A stretch of 64,000 nucleotides of DNA from an uncultured Alphaproteobacteria bacterium (GCA_902826335.1 CADEEL010000008.1:41028-105027), one strand, 5' to 3'; counted from the first letter of the stretch, positions 27,097 to 38,273 are shown. Notes: a model not told the origin generated them from the letters alone. Numbers and translations: made by a program.

Positions 27097-28005
27097 ATGC
27101 GCATCGGAATTGATCTCGGCGGCACCAAGATCGAAGCCGCTCTAATGGATTCGCGCGGCGGCATCGTGGCGCGCCTGCGCATCGCCACCCCGCCGGATTA
27201 TCACCGCCTGCTCGTGGCCATGGCCGAGGCGGTTGAGGAGGTCGAGAAGGAGGCGAGCGCGGCGGGCAAGGTGGTGGGCCTCGCCATGCCCGGTTCGTTG
27301 TCGCCCGCGACGGGCCTGGTGCGCAACGCAAATTCCGTGTGGCTGAATGGCAAACCATTCCTGCAGGATTTGACCCGCGTGCTCGCGCGCCCGGTGCGGA
27401 TCGCCAACGACGCCAATTGTTTCGCCCTCTCGGAAGCGACCGACGGCGCCGGCGCAGGCGCCAAACTGGTGTTCGGCGCTATACTCGGCACAGGCTGTGG
27501 CGGCGGCGTCGTCATCGACGGGAAAGTGATCGAAGGGGCCAGCGGCATCGCCGGCGAATGGGGCCACATGCCCCTGCCCTGGCCGCGCCCGGATGAATTG
27601 CCTTTTCCCACCTGCTGGTGCGGCCGGCCCGGCTGCCTCGAGACCTGGATTTCAGGATCCGGCTTCGCGCGCTGGGGCTCGCACCGGCTCGGGCGCGCCC
27701 TTCAGGCCGAGGAGATTGTCGCGCAAGCGCGCGCGGGCGATGGCGCCGCCAAGGCTTGCCTCGATCTTTATTGCGACCGGCTGGCCCGCGCCCTCGCCGT
27801 GATCATGGACGTGATCGATCCTGACGTGATCGTATTCGGCGGCGGCATGTCGAACACCGAGGAAATTTACCCGCTGGTTCGCGAGAAGCTCGCGCCCTAC
27901 GTGTTTTCAGATGTCATCGCCGCGCGCATTCTGCCCAATATGCACGGAGACTCCAGCGGCATTCGCGGCGCGGCATGGTTATGGAGCGCGGACGAGGCGA
28001 CGTGA
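27097..28005 (+). CDS. ROK family sugar kinase
   Basis: A 302-residue sugar kinase of the ROK family, of fructokinase (Mak) or N-acetylglucosamine kinase (NagK) type. Motifs: the phosphate loop [29 protein letters not shown] with the catalytic Asp; [23 protein letters not shown]; and the zinc motif [25 protein letters not shown] closes the nucleotide site. The substrate hexose cannot be fixed. The stop overlaps the dinB GTG start by 4 nt (GTGA). Confidence 0.92.
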   Translation: MRIGIDLGGTKIEAALMDSRGGIVARLRIATPPDYHRLLVAMAEAVEEVEKEASAAGKVVGLAMPGSLSPATGLVRNANSVWLNGKPFLQDLTRVLARPVRIANDANCFALSEATDGAGAGAKLVFGAILGTGCGGGVVIDGKVIEGASGIAGEWGHMPLPWPRPDELPFPTCWCGRPGCLETWISGSGFARWGSHRLGRALQAEEIVAQARAGDGAAKACLDLYCDRLARALAVIMDVIDPDVIVFGGGMSNTEEIYPLVREKLAPYVFSDVIAARILPNMHGDSSGIRGAAWLWSADEAT

Positions 28006-29267
28006 TCTTGTGTAGGGACTGCGCGGAATGGACGGATCAAACCTCCCGGTGCGCGCGCTGCGGCGGTGCGCAGCTCATCGCCCATGCGGAACTTGCGGCC
28101 CTCACCATCGCGCACATAGATTGCGACGCTTTCTACGCCTCGATTGAAAAGCGGGACGACCCCGCCCTCGCGGCGCGGCCCGTCATTGTCGGGGGCGGAA
28201 CACGCGGTGTTGTGTCCACCGCCTGCTATGTCGCGCGCGCCTACGGCGTCAAAAGCGCGATGGCGAGTTTCAAGGCCAAACAGCTTTGCCCGAGCGCCGT
28301 GTTCGTGAAGCCAAACATGGCCAAGTACGCCGAGGAGGGCCGCATTGTGCGCGCCATGATGCAGGAATTGACGCCGCTGGTGGAGCCTGTGTCGATCGAT
28401 GAAGCGTTTCTCGATCTCTCGGGCACGGAAGCGCTGCACGCGGCAGCGCCAGCTCAATCACTCGCCAAATTGCAGGCGCGCATCGCGCGCGAGCGCGGCC
28501 TCACGGTTTCTGTCGGCCTCTCCTTCAACAAGTTCCTCGCCAAAACCGCCTCCGACCTCGATAAGCCGCGCGGGTTTTCCGTGATCGGGCGTGCTGAAGC
28601 CTTGAATTTTCTGGCCCCGCGCCCAGTGGCGTCGCTGCCAGGCGTTGGCCCGGCTGGCGCGGCGGCCTTGGAGAAACGCGGCTGGCGCACGATCGGCGAT
28701 CTGCGCGCGGCGGGCGAACATGAACTCATGCGCGCGCTGGGCGATTGGGGCCGGCGGCTTTATCGCCTGTCCATCGCCGAGGATGGGCGGCGCGTCGATC
28801 CTGGCGGTGAACGCAAAAGCATCTCAGCGGAGACAACTTTTTTCACGGACATCGCCGCGCTTGGCGAACTCGAGGACGCGCTCTGGCCGCTGTGCGACAA
28901 GGTCGCCGGCCGGGCGCGCGCGGCTGAATTGGCGGGCCGCACCCTGACGCTCAAGCTCCGCGACGCGCGCTTTCGCACCATCACGCGGCGCCAGCAATTC
29001 ACCGAGCCGACCTTGCTGGCGCAGCGCATATTCGAGGCCGCACGCGCACTGCTGGCCGCGGAAGTAAGACCCGGCCTCGCCTTCCGGCTGATCGGCGTCG
29101 GGCTCGCCGATTTCACGCCCGCCGCGGACGCGGACAAGGGTGACCTGCTGGATTCGCGCACACCCAAGATCGCCGCGGCCGAACGCGCCGTGGCGAAGGC
29201 GCGGGGCCGGTTCGGCCGTTCGGCGCTCGTATCCGCCCGGACCTTGAAGCCGCGCCGAGATGATTGA
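28002..29267 (+). CDS. dinB: DNA polymerase IV with N-terminal zinc-ribbon-like extension
   Basis: A 421-residue Y-family polymerase for error-prone lesion bypass. Palm motifs IDCDAFYASIE and PVSIDEAFLDLSG carry the metal-binding acids; the HhH thumb (LPGVGPAGAAALEKRG) and the little-finger domain follow. Before the palm is a 35-residue extension with CRDC and CARC, a likely zinc ribbon seen in alphaproteobacterial DinB. I preferred GTG at 28002: it overlaps the kinase stop and has GAGG 4 nt upstream. An in-frame ATG at 27975 has no ribosome-binding site. The C-terminus ends in basic residues without an obvious beta-clamp motif at the very end. Confidence 0.94.
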   Translation: MILCRDCAEWTDQTSRCARCGGAQLIAHAELAALTIAHIDCDAFYASIEKRDDPALAARPVIVGGGTRGVVSTACYVARAYGVKSAMASFKAKQLCPSAVFVKPNMAKYAEEGRIVRAMMQELTPLVEPVSIDEAFLDLSGTEALHAAAPAQSLAKLQARIARERGLTVSVGLSFNKFLAKTASDLDKPRGFSVIGRAEALNFLAPRPVASLPGVGPAGAAALEKRGWRTIGDLRAAGEHELMRALGDWGRRLYRLSIAEDGRRVDPGGERKSISAETTFFTDIAALGELEDALWPLCDKVAGRARAAELAGRTLTLKLRDARFRTITRRQQFTEPTLLAQRIFEAARALLAAEVRPGLAFRLIGVGLADFTPAADADKGDLLDSRTPKIAAAERAVAKARGRFGRSALVSARTLKPRRDD

Positions 29268-29324
29268 GAAGCTTGAACATTCGCCGAAGCGGCGGCACAC
29301 CCTGCCCCGATCAGGAGCCGCAGC

Positions 29325-29786
29325 ATGCCGCGAATTGAAGCACGATTGACAGAATTGGGCGTCACCTTGCCGACCCCGCCCGCGCCGGTGGCGTCTTACG
29401 TGCCGTTCACAATCGTGGGCGCGCTTGTTCACGTGTCCGGTCAGGTCTCGATGGATGGGGCCGGCGGCGCCAAGGGCCGTGTTGGGGCTGGACTAAGCCT
29501 CGAAGACGGCCAGGCGGCCGCGCGCATATGTGGACTCAATCTCATCGCGCAAGTCAAAGCCGCATGCGGGGGCGATCTCGACCGCGTTCGACGCGTCGTG
29601 AAGCTGAACGGCTTCGTCAATGTCACGCCTGATTTTGACGCCATACCCGCCGTGGTGAACGGCTGCTCCAATCTCATGGTGGACGTGTTTGGCGACATTG
29701 GCCGCCATGCACGCTCGGCCGTGGGCGTGGCCAATCTGCCGCTCGGCTTCGCGGTGGAAGTCGATGGTGTGTTCGAGATTGCATGA
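29325..29786 (+). CDS. RidA/YjgF family protein
   Basis: A 153-residue member of the RidA superfamily; the archetype hydrolyses reactive enamine/imine intermediates released by PLP enzymes. The fold signature is clear: GALVHVSGQVSMD, a middle VKLNGFVNVTPDFDAIPAVV and the final GRHARSAVGVANLPLGFAVEVDG, which contains the conserved Arg that binds the substrate carboxylate. The length and the SLEDGQAAARICGLN segment suit the YjgF-like subfamily (Rid4-7), whose activity is less certain. It overlaps the GDPD gene by 4 nt (ATGA). Confidence 0.9.
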   Translation: MPRIEARLTELGVTLPTPPAPVASYVPFTIVGALVHVSGQVSMDGAGGAKGRVGAGLSLEDGQAAARICGLNLIAQVKAACGGDLDRVRRVVKLNGFVNVTPDFDAIPAVVNGCSNLMVDVFGDIGRHARSAVGVANLPLGFAVEVDGVFEIA

Positions 29787-30556
29787 CAACCGCGCCGATC
29801 CCCTGGCTGCTTGACTACGCCTACGCTCATCGTGGGCTGTGGGGCCCCAAGCACGGTCCTGAAAACAGCCTCGCGGCGTTCGAGGCAGCGCGCTCTTTCG
29901 GGCTCGGCGTGGAATTGGATGTGCGCCTCTCGGCCGATGGCGAGGCGATGGTCTTTCACGATGAAACACTCGATCGCATGACCGCCGCGCGCGGCTACAC
30001 GAACGGGCGCACCGCTGCCGAGCTGGGCCGCTTGCTCTTGAAGGGAAGCGAAGAAACCATTCCGACGCTGGCTGAAGCGCTCGAGGCGTTGGAAGACACC
30101 CCGGTCCTCGTTGAACTCAAAGTCAATCGCGGCTCGGAAGGCCCGCTCGAACGGCGGGTCGCATACGCCATGTCCCACCATCACGGACCGGCCGCGATCA
30201 TGAGTTTCAACAGCGCGACCTTGCGTGAAATGGCCGAGCACGCGCCGGATCTGCCGCGCGGCCAATTGTGCACTGGATGGCGGCGCGGCCATGCGCCCAT
30301 GATGCCCTGGTCGCGGCGCGGCGCGATCCGCGCCTTCATCGAAGAGCAGCATCCGCGCCCGGATTTCATTGCGTGCGAGTTGGAGGCGCTGGCGACGTTT
30401 GGCCGCCCAGCCGCCAATGCGCTGCGCACGCCGCTGCTGGCATGGACCGTGCGGCGCCGCCACCAGATCGAGCGCGCGGAGCGCTATGCCGACGCATTGA
30501 TTTTCGAGTCCCTGGAGCCCGGGCTTGTAAAGCCGACCCAGCCCGCGTTTGCATGA
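29783..30556 (+). CDS. Glycerophosphodiester phosphodiesterase
   Basis: A 257-residue TIM-barrel phosphodiesterase that splits glycerophosphodiesters to glycerol-3-phosphate and alcohol. The GDPD signature AHRGLWGPKHGPENSLAAFE gives the first catalytic His and the Glu-Asn pair. VELDVRLSADGEAMVFHDETLDRMT gives the metal-binding acids and second His, and VELKVNRG the third acid. There is no signal peptide, so it is cytoplasmic. ATGA overlaps at both ends tie it to the RidA and GNAT-like genes. Confidence 0.93.
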   Translation: MTTAPIPWLLDYAYAHRGLWGPKHGPENSLAAFEAARSFGLGVELDVRLSADGEAMVFHDETLDRMTAARGYTNGRTAAELGRLLLKGSEETIPTLAEALEALEDTPVLVELKVNRGSEGPLERRVAYAMSHHHGPAAIMSFNSATLREMAEHAPDLPRGQLCTGWRRGHAPMMPWSRRGAIRAFIEEQHPRPDFIACELEALATFGRPAANALRTPLLAWTVRRRHQIERAERYADALIFESLEPGLVKPTQPAFA

Positions 30557-31707
30557 TGGATGGCGCCGATGCGCTGCGCATCGAGGCGATCGATGGCCTC
30601 GCGAAAATAAACGAGGCGACTTGGGATGCGTGCGCAAATCCGCCGGGCGCGCCTTATGATCCCTTTGCATCTTGGGCGTTCCTGGAGGCGCTGGAATCGT
30701 CCGGATGCGTGTCAGCGGAAGCTGGATGGCGCCCGCTTCACCTGATCGCCCGCGAACACGGCGCCATCGTCGGCGCCATGCCGCTCTACCTCAAGGATCA
30801 TTCCTACGGGGAATATGTGTTCGATCACGCCTGGGCCGATGCGTTGATGCGCGCGGGCGGGCGTTATTATCCAAAGCTTCAATGCGCGATCCCGTTCACG
30901 CCCGTAACCGGGCGCAGGATCATGGCGTCGACGCCCACCATTCGGCGCGCCTTGGCCGCCGGCGCACTTGATGTGCTGCGCCGCACCCGCGCCTCTTCAC
31001 TGCATGTGACGTTCGCAGATAGCGGCCAAGCGGGCGAACTCGCCGCGCTTGGCCTCTTGCGGCGCACGGGCGTGCAATTTCACTGGTTCAATGACGGCTA
31101 TCAGACATTCGAAGATTTTCTGGCGGCGCTGTCTTCCCAGAAGCGCAAAGGCATACGCCGTGAGCGTGAACGCGCGCACGAGGGCCTCACCATTCGGCGG
31201 CTGACCGCTGGTGAATCGTCCGAACGTGATTGGGACTTTTTCTTCGCCTGCTACATGGATACGGGCTCACGCAAATGGGGCAGCCCCTATCTCAACCGGG
31301 ATTTCTTTCGCCTGCTTGGTGAGCGGCTGGCCGATCGGGTTTTGCTGATCATCGCCGAGGATCGCGGCAAGCCGATCGCGGCGGCCCTCAATCTGATCGG
31401 ATCGGATGCGTTGTATGGCCGCTATTGGGGCTCGATAGAACGGCGCGACTTTCTGCACTTTGAACTCTGCTATTATCAGGCGATCGACTTCGCCATCGAA
31501 CGCGGCCTCGCGCGCGTCGAGGCGGGCGCGCAGGGCGAGCACAAATTGACGCGCGGCTACGCGCCGGTGGCGACGCACTCCGCACACTGGATCGCGCATG
31601 CGGGCCTACGCGACGCCGTCTCCCGCTATCTCGACAGCGAGACGCCCGCGATGGCCGAGGAAATCGAAATGCTGGCCGCGCATACGCCGTTCAAGGACTG
31701 CACGTGA
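30553..31707 (+). CDS. GNAT-like protein of the COG3146/DUF482 family
   Basis: A 384-residue protein of the family annotated as peptidogalycan biosynthesis protein or GNAT N-acetyltransferase (DUF482). Landmarks: PYDPFASWAFLEALESSGCV, ADSGQAGELAALGLLRRTGV, the basic SSQKRKGIRRERERA, and YGRYWGSIERRDFLHFELCYYQ with EAGAQGEHKLTRGY. The biochemical function is not established. ATG at 30553 overlaps the GDPD stop (ATGA); a second ATG follows at once. The HIT gene begins 7 nt downstream, so this is one + strand operon from the ROK kinase onward. Confidence 0.85.
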   Translation: MMDGADALRIEAIDGLAKINEATWDACANPPGAPYDPFASWAFLEALESSGCVSAEAGWRPLHLIAREHGAIVGAMPLYLKDHSYGEYVFDHAWADALMRAGGRYYPKLQCAIPFTPVTGRRIMASTPTIRRALAAGALDVLRRTRASSLHVTFADSGQAGELAALGLLRRTGVQFHWFNDGYQTFEDFLAALSSQKRKGIRRERERAHEGLTIRRLTAGESSERDWDFFFACYMDTGSRKWGSPYLNRDFFRLLGERLADRVLLIIAEDRGKPIAAALNLIGSDALYGRYWGSIERRDFLHFELCYYQAIDFAIERGLARVEAGAQGEHKLTRGYAPVATHSAHWIAHAGLRDAVSRYLDSETPAMAEEIEMLAAHTPFKDCT

Positions 31708-31714
31708 GGATTTA

Positions 31715-32149
31715 ATGAGCTTGTTTGGAACCTACGACGATCAAAACATCTTCGCGAAAATCCTGCGCGGCGAGGCGCCGGCGGTGAAAGTGTGGGAAGA
31801 TGACGTCGCCCTCGCTTTCATGGATTTGTTTCCCCAGGCGCCCGGCCACACGCTCGTGGTGCCGAAGCGCGCGCGGGCGCGCACTTTTCTGGACTTTCCC
31901 GCCGATGAGCTTGGCCCCTTCATGGAGCGGGTGCAGCGCGTGGCGCGCGCGGTTGCACGCGGCCTCGTCGCCGAAGGCGTCACCATCATGCAGTTCAACG
32001 GCGCCGCGGGCGGCCAAACCGTGTTTTACCTGCATGTTCACGTCATTCCGCGCAGCGCCGGCGCGCCGCTCACTGGTCACGGCGCCGCGCGTAAGGCCGA
32101 CGCGGCCGACCTTCAGGCGCTCGCGGCGAAAATCGCCGCGGCGATGTGA
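31715..32149 (+). CDS. HIT family hydrolase (Hint-like)
   Basis: A 144-residue histidine-triad protein that hydrolyses purine nucleotide phosphoramidates or similar. NIFAKILRGEAPAVKVWEDD at the start, HTLVVPKRARARTFLD in the middle and the triad YLHVHVIPR near the end are complete. I placed the start at 31715 (MSLFGTYDDQNIF), preceded by GAGGA; the open frame continues upstream into the neighbouring gene but without HIT sequence. It converges on clpA with 6 bp between stops. Confidence 0.94.
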   Translation: MSLFGTYDDQNIFAKILRGEAPAVKVWEDDVALAFMDLFPQAPGHTLVVPKRARARTFLDFPADELGPFMERVQRVARAVARGLVAEGVTIMQFNGAAGGQTVFYLHVHVIPRSAGAPLTGHGAARKADAADLQALAAKIAAAM

Positions 32150-32155
32150 CCACGC

Positions 32156-34480
<2,325 letters not shown>

Positions 34481-34486
34481 GAGGGG

Positions 34487-34834
34487 CTAGTCCTTTTCCA
34501 TCGTGCATTGCAGCGGATGTTCATTCCGCCGCGCCAAATCCATCACCTGCGCGACCTTTGTTTCCGCGACCTCGAATGTATAGACGCCGCACAAACCCAC
34601 GCCATGCTGATGAACATGCAGCATGACGCGCGTGGCCTCCTCCCGTGACTTCTTGAAGAACCGCTCCAGCACATAGACGACGAATTCCATCGGCGTGTAA
34701 TCGTCGTTTAGCAGCAGCACCCGATAGAGCGATGGCTTTTTGGTGCGCGTGCGCGTTTTGGTGGCGACGCCGGCCTCGCGGCCGTCATCGCCATCCAAGT
34801 TCTCGTCGTTCTCGTTCCACCGATCGTCCGACAT
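34487..34834 (-). CDS. clpS: ATP-dependent Clp protease adaptor ClpS
   Basis: A 115-residue adaptor that delivers N-end-rule substrates to ClpA. A flexible, acidic N-terminal tail of about 35 residues precedes the core [20 protein letters not shown], where the [10 protein letters not shown] pocket binds the N-terminal residue. The [20 protein letters not shown] segment includes the conserved His. It lies directly upstream of clpA on the same strand. A paralogous clpS2 is common in alphaproteobacteria, but this copy is the clpA-linked one. Confidence 0.97.
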   Translation of the reverse strand: MSDDRWNENDENLDGDDGREAGVATKTRTRTKKPSLYRVLLLNDDYTPMEFVVYVLERFFKKSREEATRVMLHVHQHGVGLCGVYTFEVAETKVAQVMDLARRNEHPLQCTMEKD

Positions 34835-34978
34835 GAACGCCCGCGCACGCGCCTCGTGATCGCGCGCCTACGCCGTTCGGGACCGAACGCCGCGCGCGCC
34901 TGGGGATCAATTTATGAACTCGGCTGGTTAATGGAAGCCCTTGACAGCCGCGCGCGGCAGCCGTTCGGCGCGAAACGT

Positions 34979-35017
34979 AAAAAAAACGGGCCCAGCCGAG
35001 AGCGGCCGAGCCCGTTT
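34979..35017 (-). terminator. Rho-independent terminator after the phasin gene
   Basis: On the minus strand a stem formed by AAACGGGC and GCCCGTTT (right arm 35010-35017; left arm from about 34984), with extra pairing inside, is followed by a run of T (eight A on the + strand at 34979-34986). It starts about 24 bp after the phasin stop and would end that transcript before clpS. Confidence 0.8.
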
Positions 35018-35040
35018 CGTCCTCGAAAGGAGCGGCTAGC

Positions 35041-35514
35041 TTAGCGCGTTGCGCCGGATTGCATCAGATGCGAGACGGCGCTCATACGTTCATTGAGCGG
35101 CTTCATCGCTTCCTTGGCCACGCCCCCAAACACGTCGGACAGCGAATTCAATTCAGCGACATAAGCGTCGAACGAAGAGCGGGCGTACGCGGTTTGGCGC
35201 TCGACGAGCTCTTGAACGCTCTTGGCCGTCATCAGCGACTTCGCCGCCGCAACATGATTTTCCATCGCGTTCTTGGAATAGGCGACCGCGCGGGCCGAAA
35301 GGGTCTCAAAGCCCTTTTGCGCAACCGCCGCGGAGGCGACCATGGCTTCCACATTCTGCTTGCCGAACGCGCCGAACTCGGAAATGGCGGCCATCGAACG
35401 GTCCACATTGTCCCGCATCGCGTCGGCGGAGGCCGCATTCACCTGCGCAAACGCAGTGCGGGCGGTATCCGTCGCTTCGGTGGTGCGGCGCGCGGCCGAA
35501 CGTGCATTCGCCAT
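35041..35514 (-). CDS. Phasin family protein
   Basis: A 157-residue all-helical protein of the phasin family, which coats polyhydroxyalkanoate granules. Typical features: FGKQNVEAMVASAAVAQKGF, a repeated Ala/Ser helical pattern, NHVAAAKSLMTAKSVQELV, and RQTAYARSSFDAYVAELNSL. The start at 35514 (MANARSAARRTTEA) has AGGAG 8 nt upstream, a better choice than an in-frame codon 33 nt earlier. A terminator follows. The upstream region carries two TGC-rich repeats that could bind the PHA-responsive repressor PhaR. Confidence 0.9.
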   Translation of the reverse strand: MANARSAARRTTEATDTARTAFAQVNAASADAMRDNVDRSMAAISEFGAFGKQNVEAMVASAAVAQKGFETLSARAVAYSKNAMENHVAAAKSLMTAKSVQELVERQTAYARSSFDAYVAELNSLSDVFGGVAKEAMKPLNERMSAVSHLMQSGATR

Positions 35515-35598
35515 GTGAAACTCTCCTATTTGGGGCGCACGGCCCACTAGAAAACATACCGGCGCGCCCGTTCCGGCCGCCGTGACGGGGATATGTTA

Positions 35599-35639
35599 TG
35601 CTGCAAGTGCGAAGTCAAGAGCTATTTTGCTGCATTGCA
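35599..35639. promoter_or_regulatory. Two TGC-rich repeats upstream of the phasin gene, possible PhaR sites
   Basis: TGCTGCAAGTGC (35599-35610) and TGCTGCATTGCA (35628-35639) are direct repeats with starts 29 bp apart, about three helical turns. They lie 85-125 bp upstream of the phasin start. PhaR of Paracoccus and relatives binds TGC-rich DNA near phasin genes. The match is by motif type only. Confidence 0.45.
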
Positions 35640-35794
35640 CCAATTCGTACTCGCCGGCCGTTTCGGAACTGCCGCCGACGCTTGCCTCCGGCCCAAACGT
35701 GGTTAATCGCGCATTCAGGGACGGTAATGACTTCGTAAGGTGCGCGGCATAGCGTTTGCCTTGATAGTCCGCTTTGGAACAGGATCGGGCGGCG

Positions 35795-36835
35795 ATGAAG
35801 CAATTTGGGGCTCTGCCACTACGCTCCGCCGCCTTCGCCGGCGCGGTTCTGTTCGCCGCCAGCGCGGCCCCGGCCTTTGCTCAAGATCGCTACGCCGCCA
35901 TCGTCATCGACGCGGAAACCCGGGAAGTCCTGCATCAGGATGCAGCGGACGAGCAGCGGTTCCCCGCTTCGCTCACCAAGATGATGACGCTCTATATGCT
36001 GTTCGAGGCGATGGAGCGGGGCGAGGTCAGCCTGGAAGACCGGATCGTGGCCTCCCGCCATGCCGCCCGCCAGCCGCCCTCGCGGCTGGGCGTCCGCCGC
36101 GGCGATTCGCTCAGTGTCGAGCAGGCCATTGGGGCGCTGGTGGTCCAATCCGCCAACGATGTAGCGGTCATGGTCGGTGAGCGCCTGGGCGGCACGGAGG
36201 CGAATTTCGCTGAGCAGATGACCGCGCGGGCGCGTCAGCTCGGCATGGCCAGCACGCGTTTTATGAACGCGAGCGGCCTGCCCAATCCGCACATCCGCAC
36301 CACCGCGCGCGATATGGCGACGCTGAGCCTCGCCCTGTGGCGGGATTTTCCGCAATACTATCATTATTTTCAAACGCCATCGAACGCCTGGCGCGGGCGC
36401 GAGGGGCGCAATCACAATCACCTGCTGGGCCAGGTTGAGGGCGTCGACGGCATCAAGACCGGCTATACCCGCGCCTCGGGCTACAACCTCGCCTCCGCGG
36501 CCGTGCGCAATGGCCGGCGTGTCATCGCGGTGGTCCTTGGCGGGGAAACCTCGGCCGCGCGTGATGCGCAAGTCGCCTATCTGATCGAGTCCGCCTATGA
36601 GGAATTGGCGCGCCGCCAACAGCTCGACCCGGCCGGAATCACCTATGCGAGCCGCGAGGTGCAGACTGTAAACGCCACATTGGCCCGCAACGGCCAGACT
36701 ATTCTCCCAGGCGGCCCGCGCGCGAATGGCCCGGTGGGGCCATTACGGGGTCCGCTTGAGCCTGTCCCTCTTGCGCCTGTCGAACAGGGTGACGCCGCCG
36801 ATGGCGACGCCGGGGACGGCGAAGCCGCACGTTGA
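35795..36835 (+). CDS. D-alanyl-D-alanine carboxypeptidase (S11, DacA-type)
   Basis: A 346-residue penicillin-binding protein that trims the terminal D-Ala from peptidoglycan stem peptides. It has a signal peptide (AFAGAVLFAASAAPAFA, cut before QDRYAAI) and the three catalytic motifs SLTK, SAN (VVQSANDVAV) and KTG (GIKTGYTRASGYN). The C-terminal part after residue 250 is short, Pro/Gly/Ala-rich and lacks a clear amphipathic membrane anchor. It may therefore be periplasmic rather than membrane-bound. I chose the Met at 35795 (MKQFGALPL) because the signal peptide then has its normal basic start. Confidence 0.94.
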   Translation: MKQFGALPLRSAAFAGAVLFAASAAPAFAQDRYAAIVIDAETREVLHQDAADEQRFPASLTKMMTLYMLFEAMERGEVSLEDRIVASRHAARQPPSRLGVRRGDSLSVEQAIGALVVQSANDVAVMVGERLGGTEANFAEQMTARARQLGMASTRFMNASGLPNPHIRTTARDMATLSLALWRDFPQYYHYFQTPSNAWRGREGRNHNHLLGQVEGVDGIKTGYTRASGYNLASAAVRNGRRVIAVVLGGETSAARDAQVAYLIESAYEELARRQQLDPAGITYASREVQTVNATLARNGQTILPGGPRANGPVGPLRGPLEPVPLAPVEQGDAADGDAGDGEAAR

Positions 36836-37273
36836 TCAGCGCCGCAGCAGTGCGTCCCGCGCCGCGCTGAGCCGCGCGGCCTCCTCCGTCGAACCACCAA
36901 GGTCCGGGTGCGCCCGCGCGATGCGCTGGCGAAAGGCCGAACGAATTTCCGTCTCACTTGCGCCCGGCCGCACGCCCAAAATCGCCCGCGCTTGTGCTTC
37001 GCTCATGCCTTCGCCCCCCGGCGCCCGTGGCGGACGCGGCGCGGCTTCAGGATCGATCCGGTCACGCTGCGACCATAGCCACAAGGCGAACGCGCCCAGG
37101 CCGATGATCGCGGCGGGAACCAGCCAGCCGCGCAGCGCGAAGAGAATCGCCACCGCACCCGCGATTATAGTCGGTGCGTGGCGCATCGCCGAACGCCGAC
37201 GCGCGCCGATAAAGCGCAGCACGCCCAACGCCGCGAAGATCGCCGCGACGACAATGAGAACGGCCACCAGCAC
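36836..37273 (-). CDS. Membrane-anchored J-domain protein
   Basis: A 145-residue protein with GTG start. Two N-terminal hydrophobic segments (LVAVLIVVAAIFAALGVLRF and IIAGAVAILFALRGWLVPAA) precede a C-terminal J domain (EAQARAILGVRPGASETEI, then the HPD motif in RAHPDLGGS). This layout is that of DjlC/TIM14-like co-chaperones, which stimulate Hsp70 at the membrane. It lies 38 nt downstream of mipZ on the same strand, so the two are probably cotranscribed. The stop is immediately next to the convergent carboxypeptidase stop. Confidence 0.87.
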   Translation of the reverse strand: MLVAVLIVVAAIFAALGVLRFIGARRRSAMRHAPTIIAGAVAILFALRGWLVPAAIIGLGAFALWLWSQRDRIDPEAAPRPPRAPGGEGMSEAQARAILGVRPGASETEIRSAFRQRIARAHPDLGGSTEEAARLSAARDALLRR

Positions 37274-37311
37274 CGGCTTTTACCCGCTCCCCGCCCAGCC
37301 GCTGTCCGGCG

Positions 37312-38181
37312 TCAGAACCGTAGAGGCTCACCCTCCACCCCCGGCAGTTTGAGCGCGATGAAGAGGTCCCGCAACTCCTGGCGCGCGGCGAGATGCGTCA
37401 TGCGCAGATCTCCCTGCTCGCGCCCGTCGAGATCGAGCAGCGTCAGCCCCTGCAGAAATAGTTCCCGAAAAATCACCCGCTCCGATAGGCCCGGCGAGAG
37501 GCGAAATCCGATGCGGGCCGAAAGCGTCTTAAGCGCGGCGCCCACGGCCTGCTTGTTCTTGGCTTCGATGCGGCTCGCCGAGGTGCGATTGCGCATCACG
37601 ATCCAATCGATCGGCTTATGCGCCATATGGGCTTTGCGCTTGCGGCTTTCCCAGACCATTTCGCTATAGATGCTTGGCCGCACGGCCTCGGGCTCGTTGG
37701 GATCGATCGCGCCCAGCAGGTCGAAATCGACGAAACTATCGTTCAAGGGCGTGATCAGCGTATCGGCATAGCCGTGCGCGAGGCGGGTAAGAAACGTATC
37801 GCCGCCCGGCGCATCGATGACGATGAAATCGCACGTGGTGGACAGGCGCTTCAGCGCGGTCACAAACGCGCCCTCGTCCTCGAACTCCGCGAGATCGAGC
37901 TGGCGCGCCGCGCTCGCTTCGATATCCAGCATTTGCGGCTGGGGCACGCCGCCGCCCTTGCGCGCAATCCAGCGCCCGCGATTTTCGACATAGCGGGTCA
38001 AGGTGCGCTGACGTACATCGAGATCGAGGCAGCCCGTGCGCCGGCCCATGCGCATCAGCGCCACCGCGAGATGCATCGCGACGGTGGACTTTCCGGCGCC
38101 CCCTTTTTGGTTGCCGACGACGATGACATGCGCCAAACGCGGCGGCGCATCCGAGAGCGGCTGCGCGAACGCCAAACTCAT
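37312..38181 (-). CDS. mipZ: Division plane positioning ATPase MipZ
   Basis: A 289-residue ParA/MinD-type ATPase that forms a bipolar gradient and blocks FtsZ assembly near the poles. The deviant Walker A (VVGNQKGGAGKSTVAMH), DLDVRQRTLTRYVENR, DAPGGDTFLTRLAHGYAD, NDSFVDFDLLGAIDP and the end LLDLDGREQGDLRMTHLAARQ read very like Caulobacter MipZ. The Met at 38181 has GAGG 8 nt upstream. The promoter region holds a perfect TTAA-N7-TTAA box. A J-domain gene follows. Confidence 0.94.
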   Translation of the reverse strand: MSLAFAQPLSDAPPRLAHVIVVGNQKGGAGKSTVAMHLAVALMRMGRRTGCLDLDVRQRTLTRYVENRGRWIARKGGGVPQPQMLDIEASAARQLDLAEFEDEGAFVTALKRLSTTCDFIVIDAPGGDTFLTRLAHGYADTLITPLNDSFVDFDLLGAIDPNEPEAVRPSIYSEMVWESRKRKAHMAHKPIDWIVMRNRTSASRIEAKNKQAVGAALKTLSARIGFRLSPGLSERVIFRELFLQGLTLLDLDGREQGDLRMTHLAARQELRDLFIALKLPGVEGEPLRF

Positions 38182-38258
38182 GCCGGCGCCTCGCCATGAA
38201 GGGCGCCCTCCGCTGTGACGCAAATCTCACGCATGAGCCGACCATTGTGCCGATGCGG

Positions 38259-38273
38259 TTAAGGCGCGCTTAA
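38259..38273. promoter_or_regulatory. CtrA-type box (TTAA-N7-TTAA)
   Basis: TTAAGGCGCGCTTAA matches the full CtrA consensus with exactly seven bases between the half-sites. It lies 77 bp upstream of mipZ and 42 bp upstream of panC, in the divergent intergenic region. CtrA is the master cell-cycle regulator in this order, and divK upstream in the window belongs to its control circuit. Confidence 0.6.

Noticed and set aside
35703..35717. TTAATCGCGCATTCA as a CtrA box upstream of the carboxypeptidase gene
   Set aside because: Same one-base deviation in the second half-site; not strong enough to list as a site.
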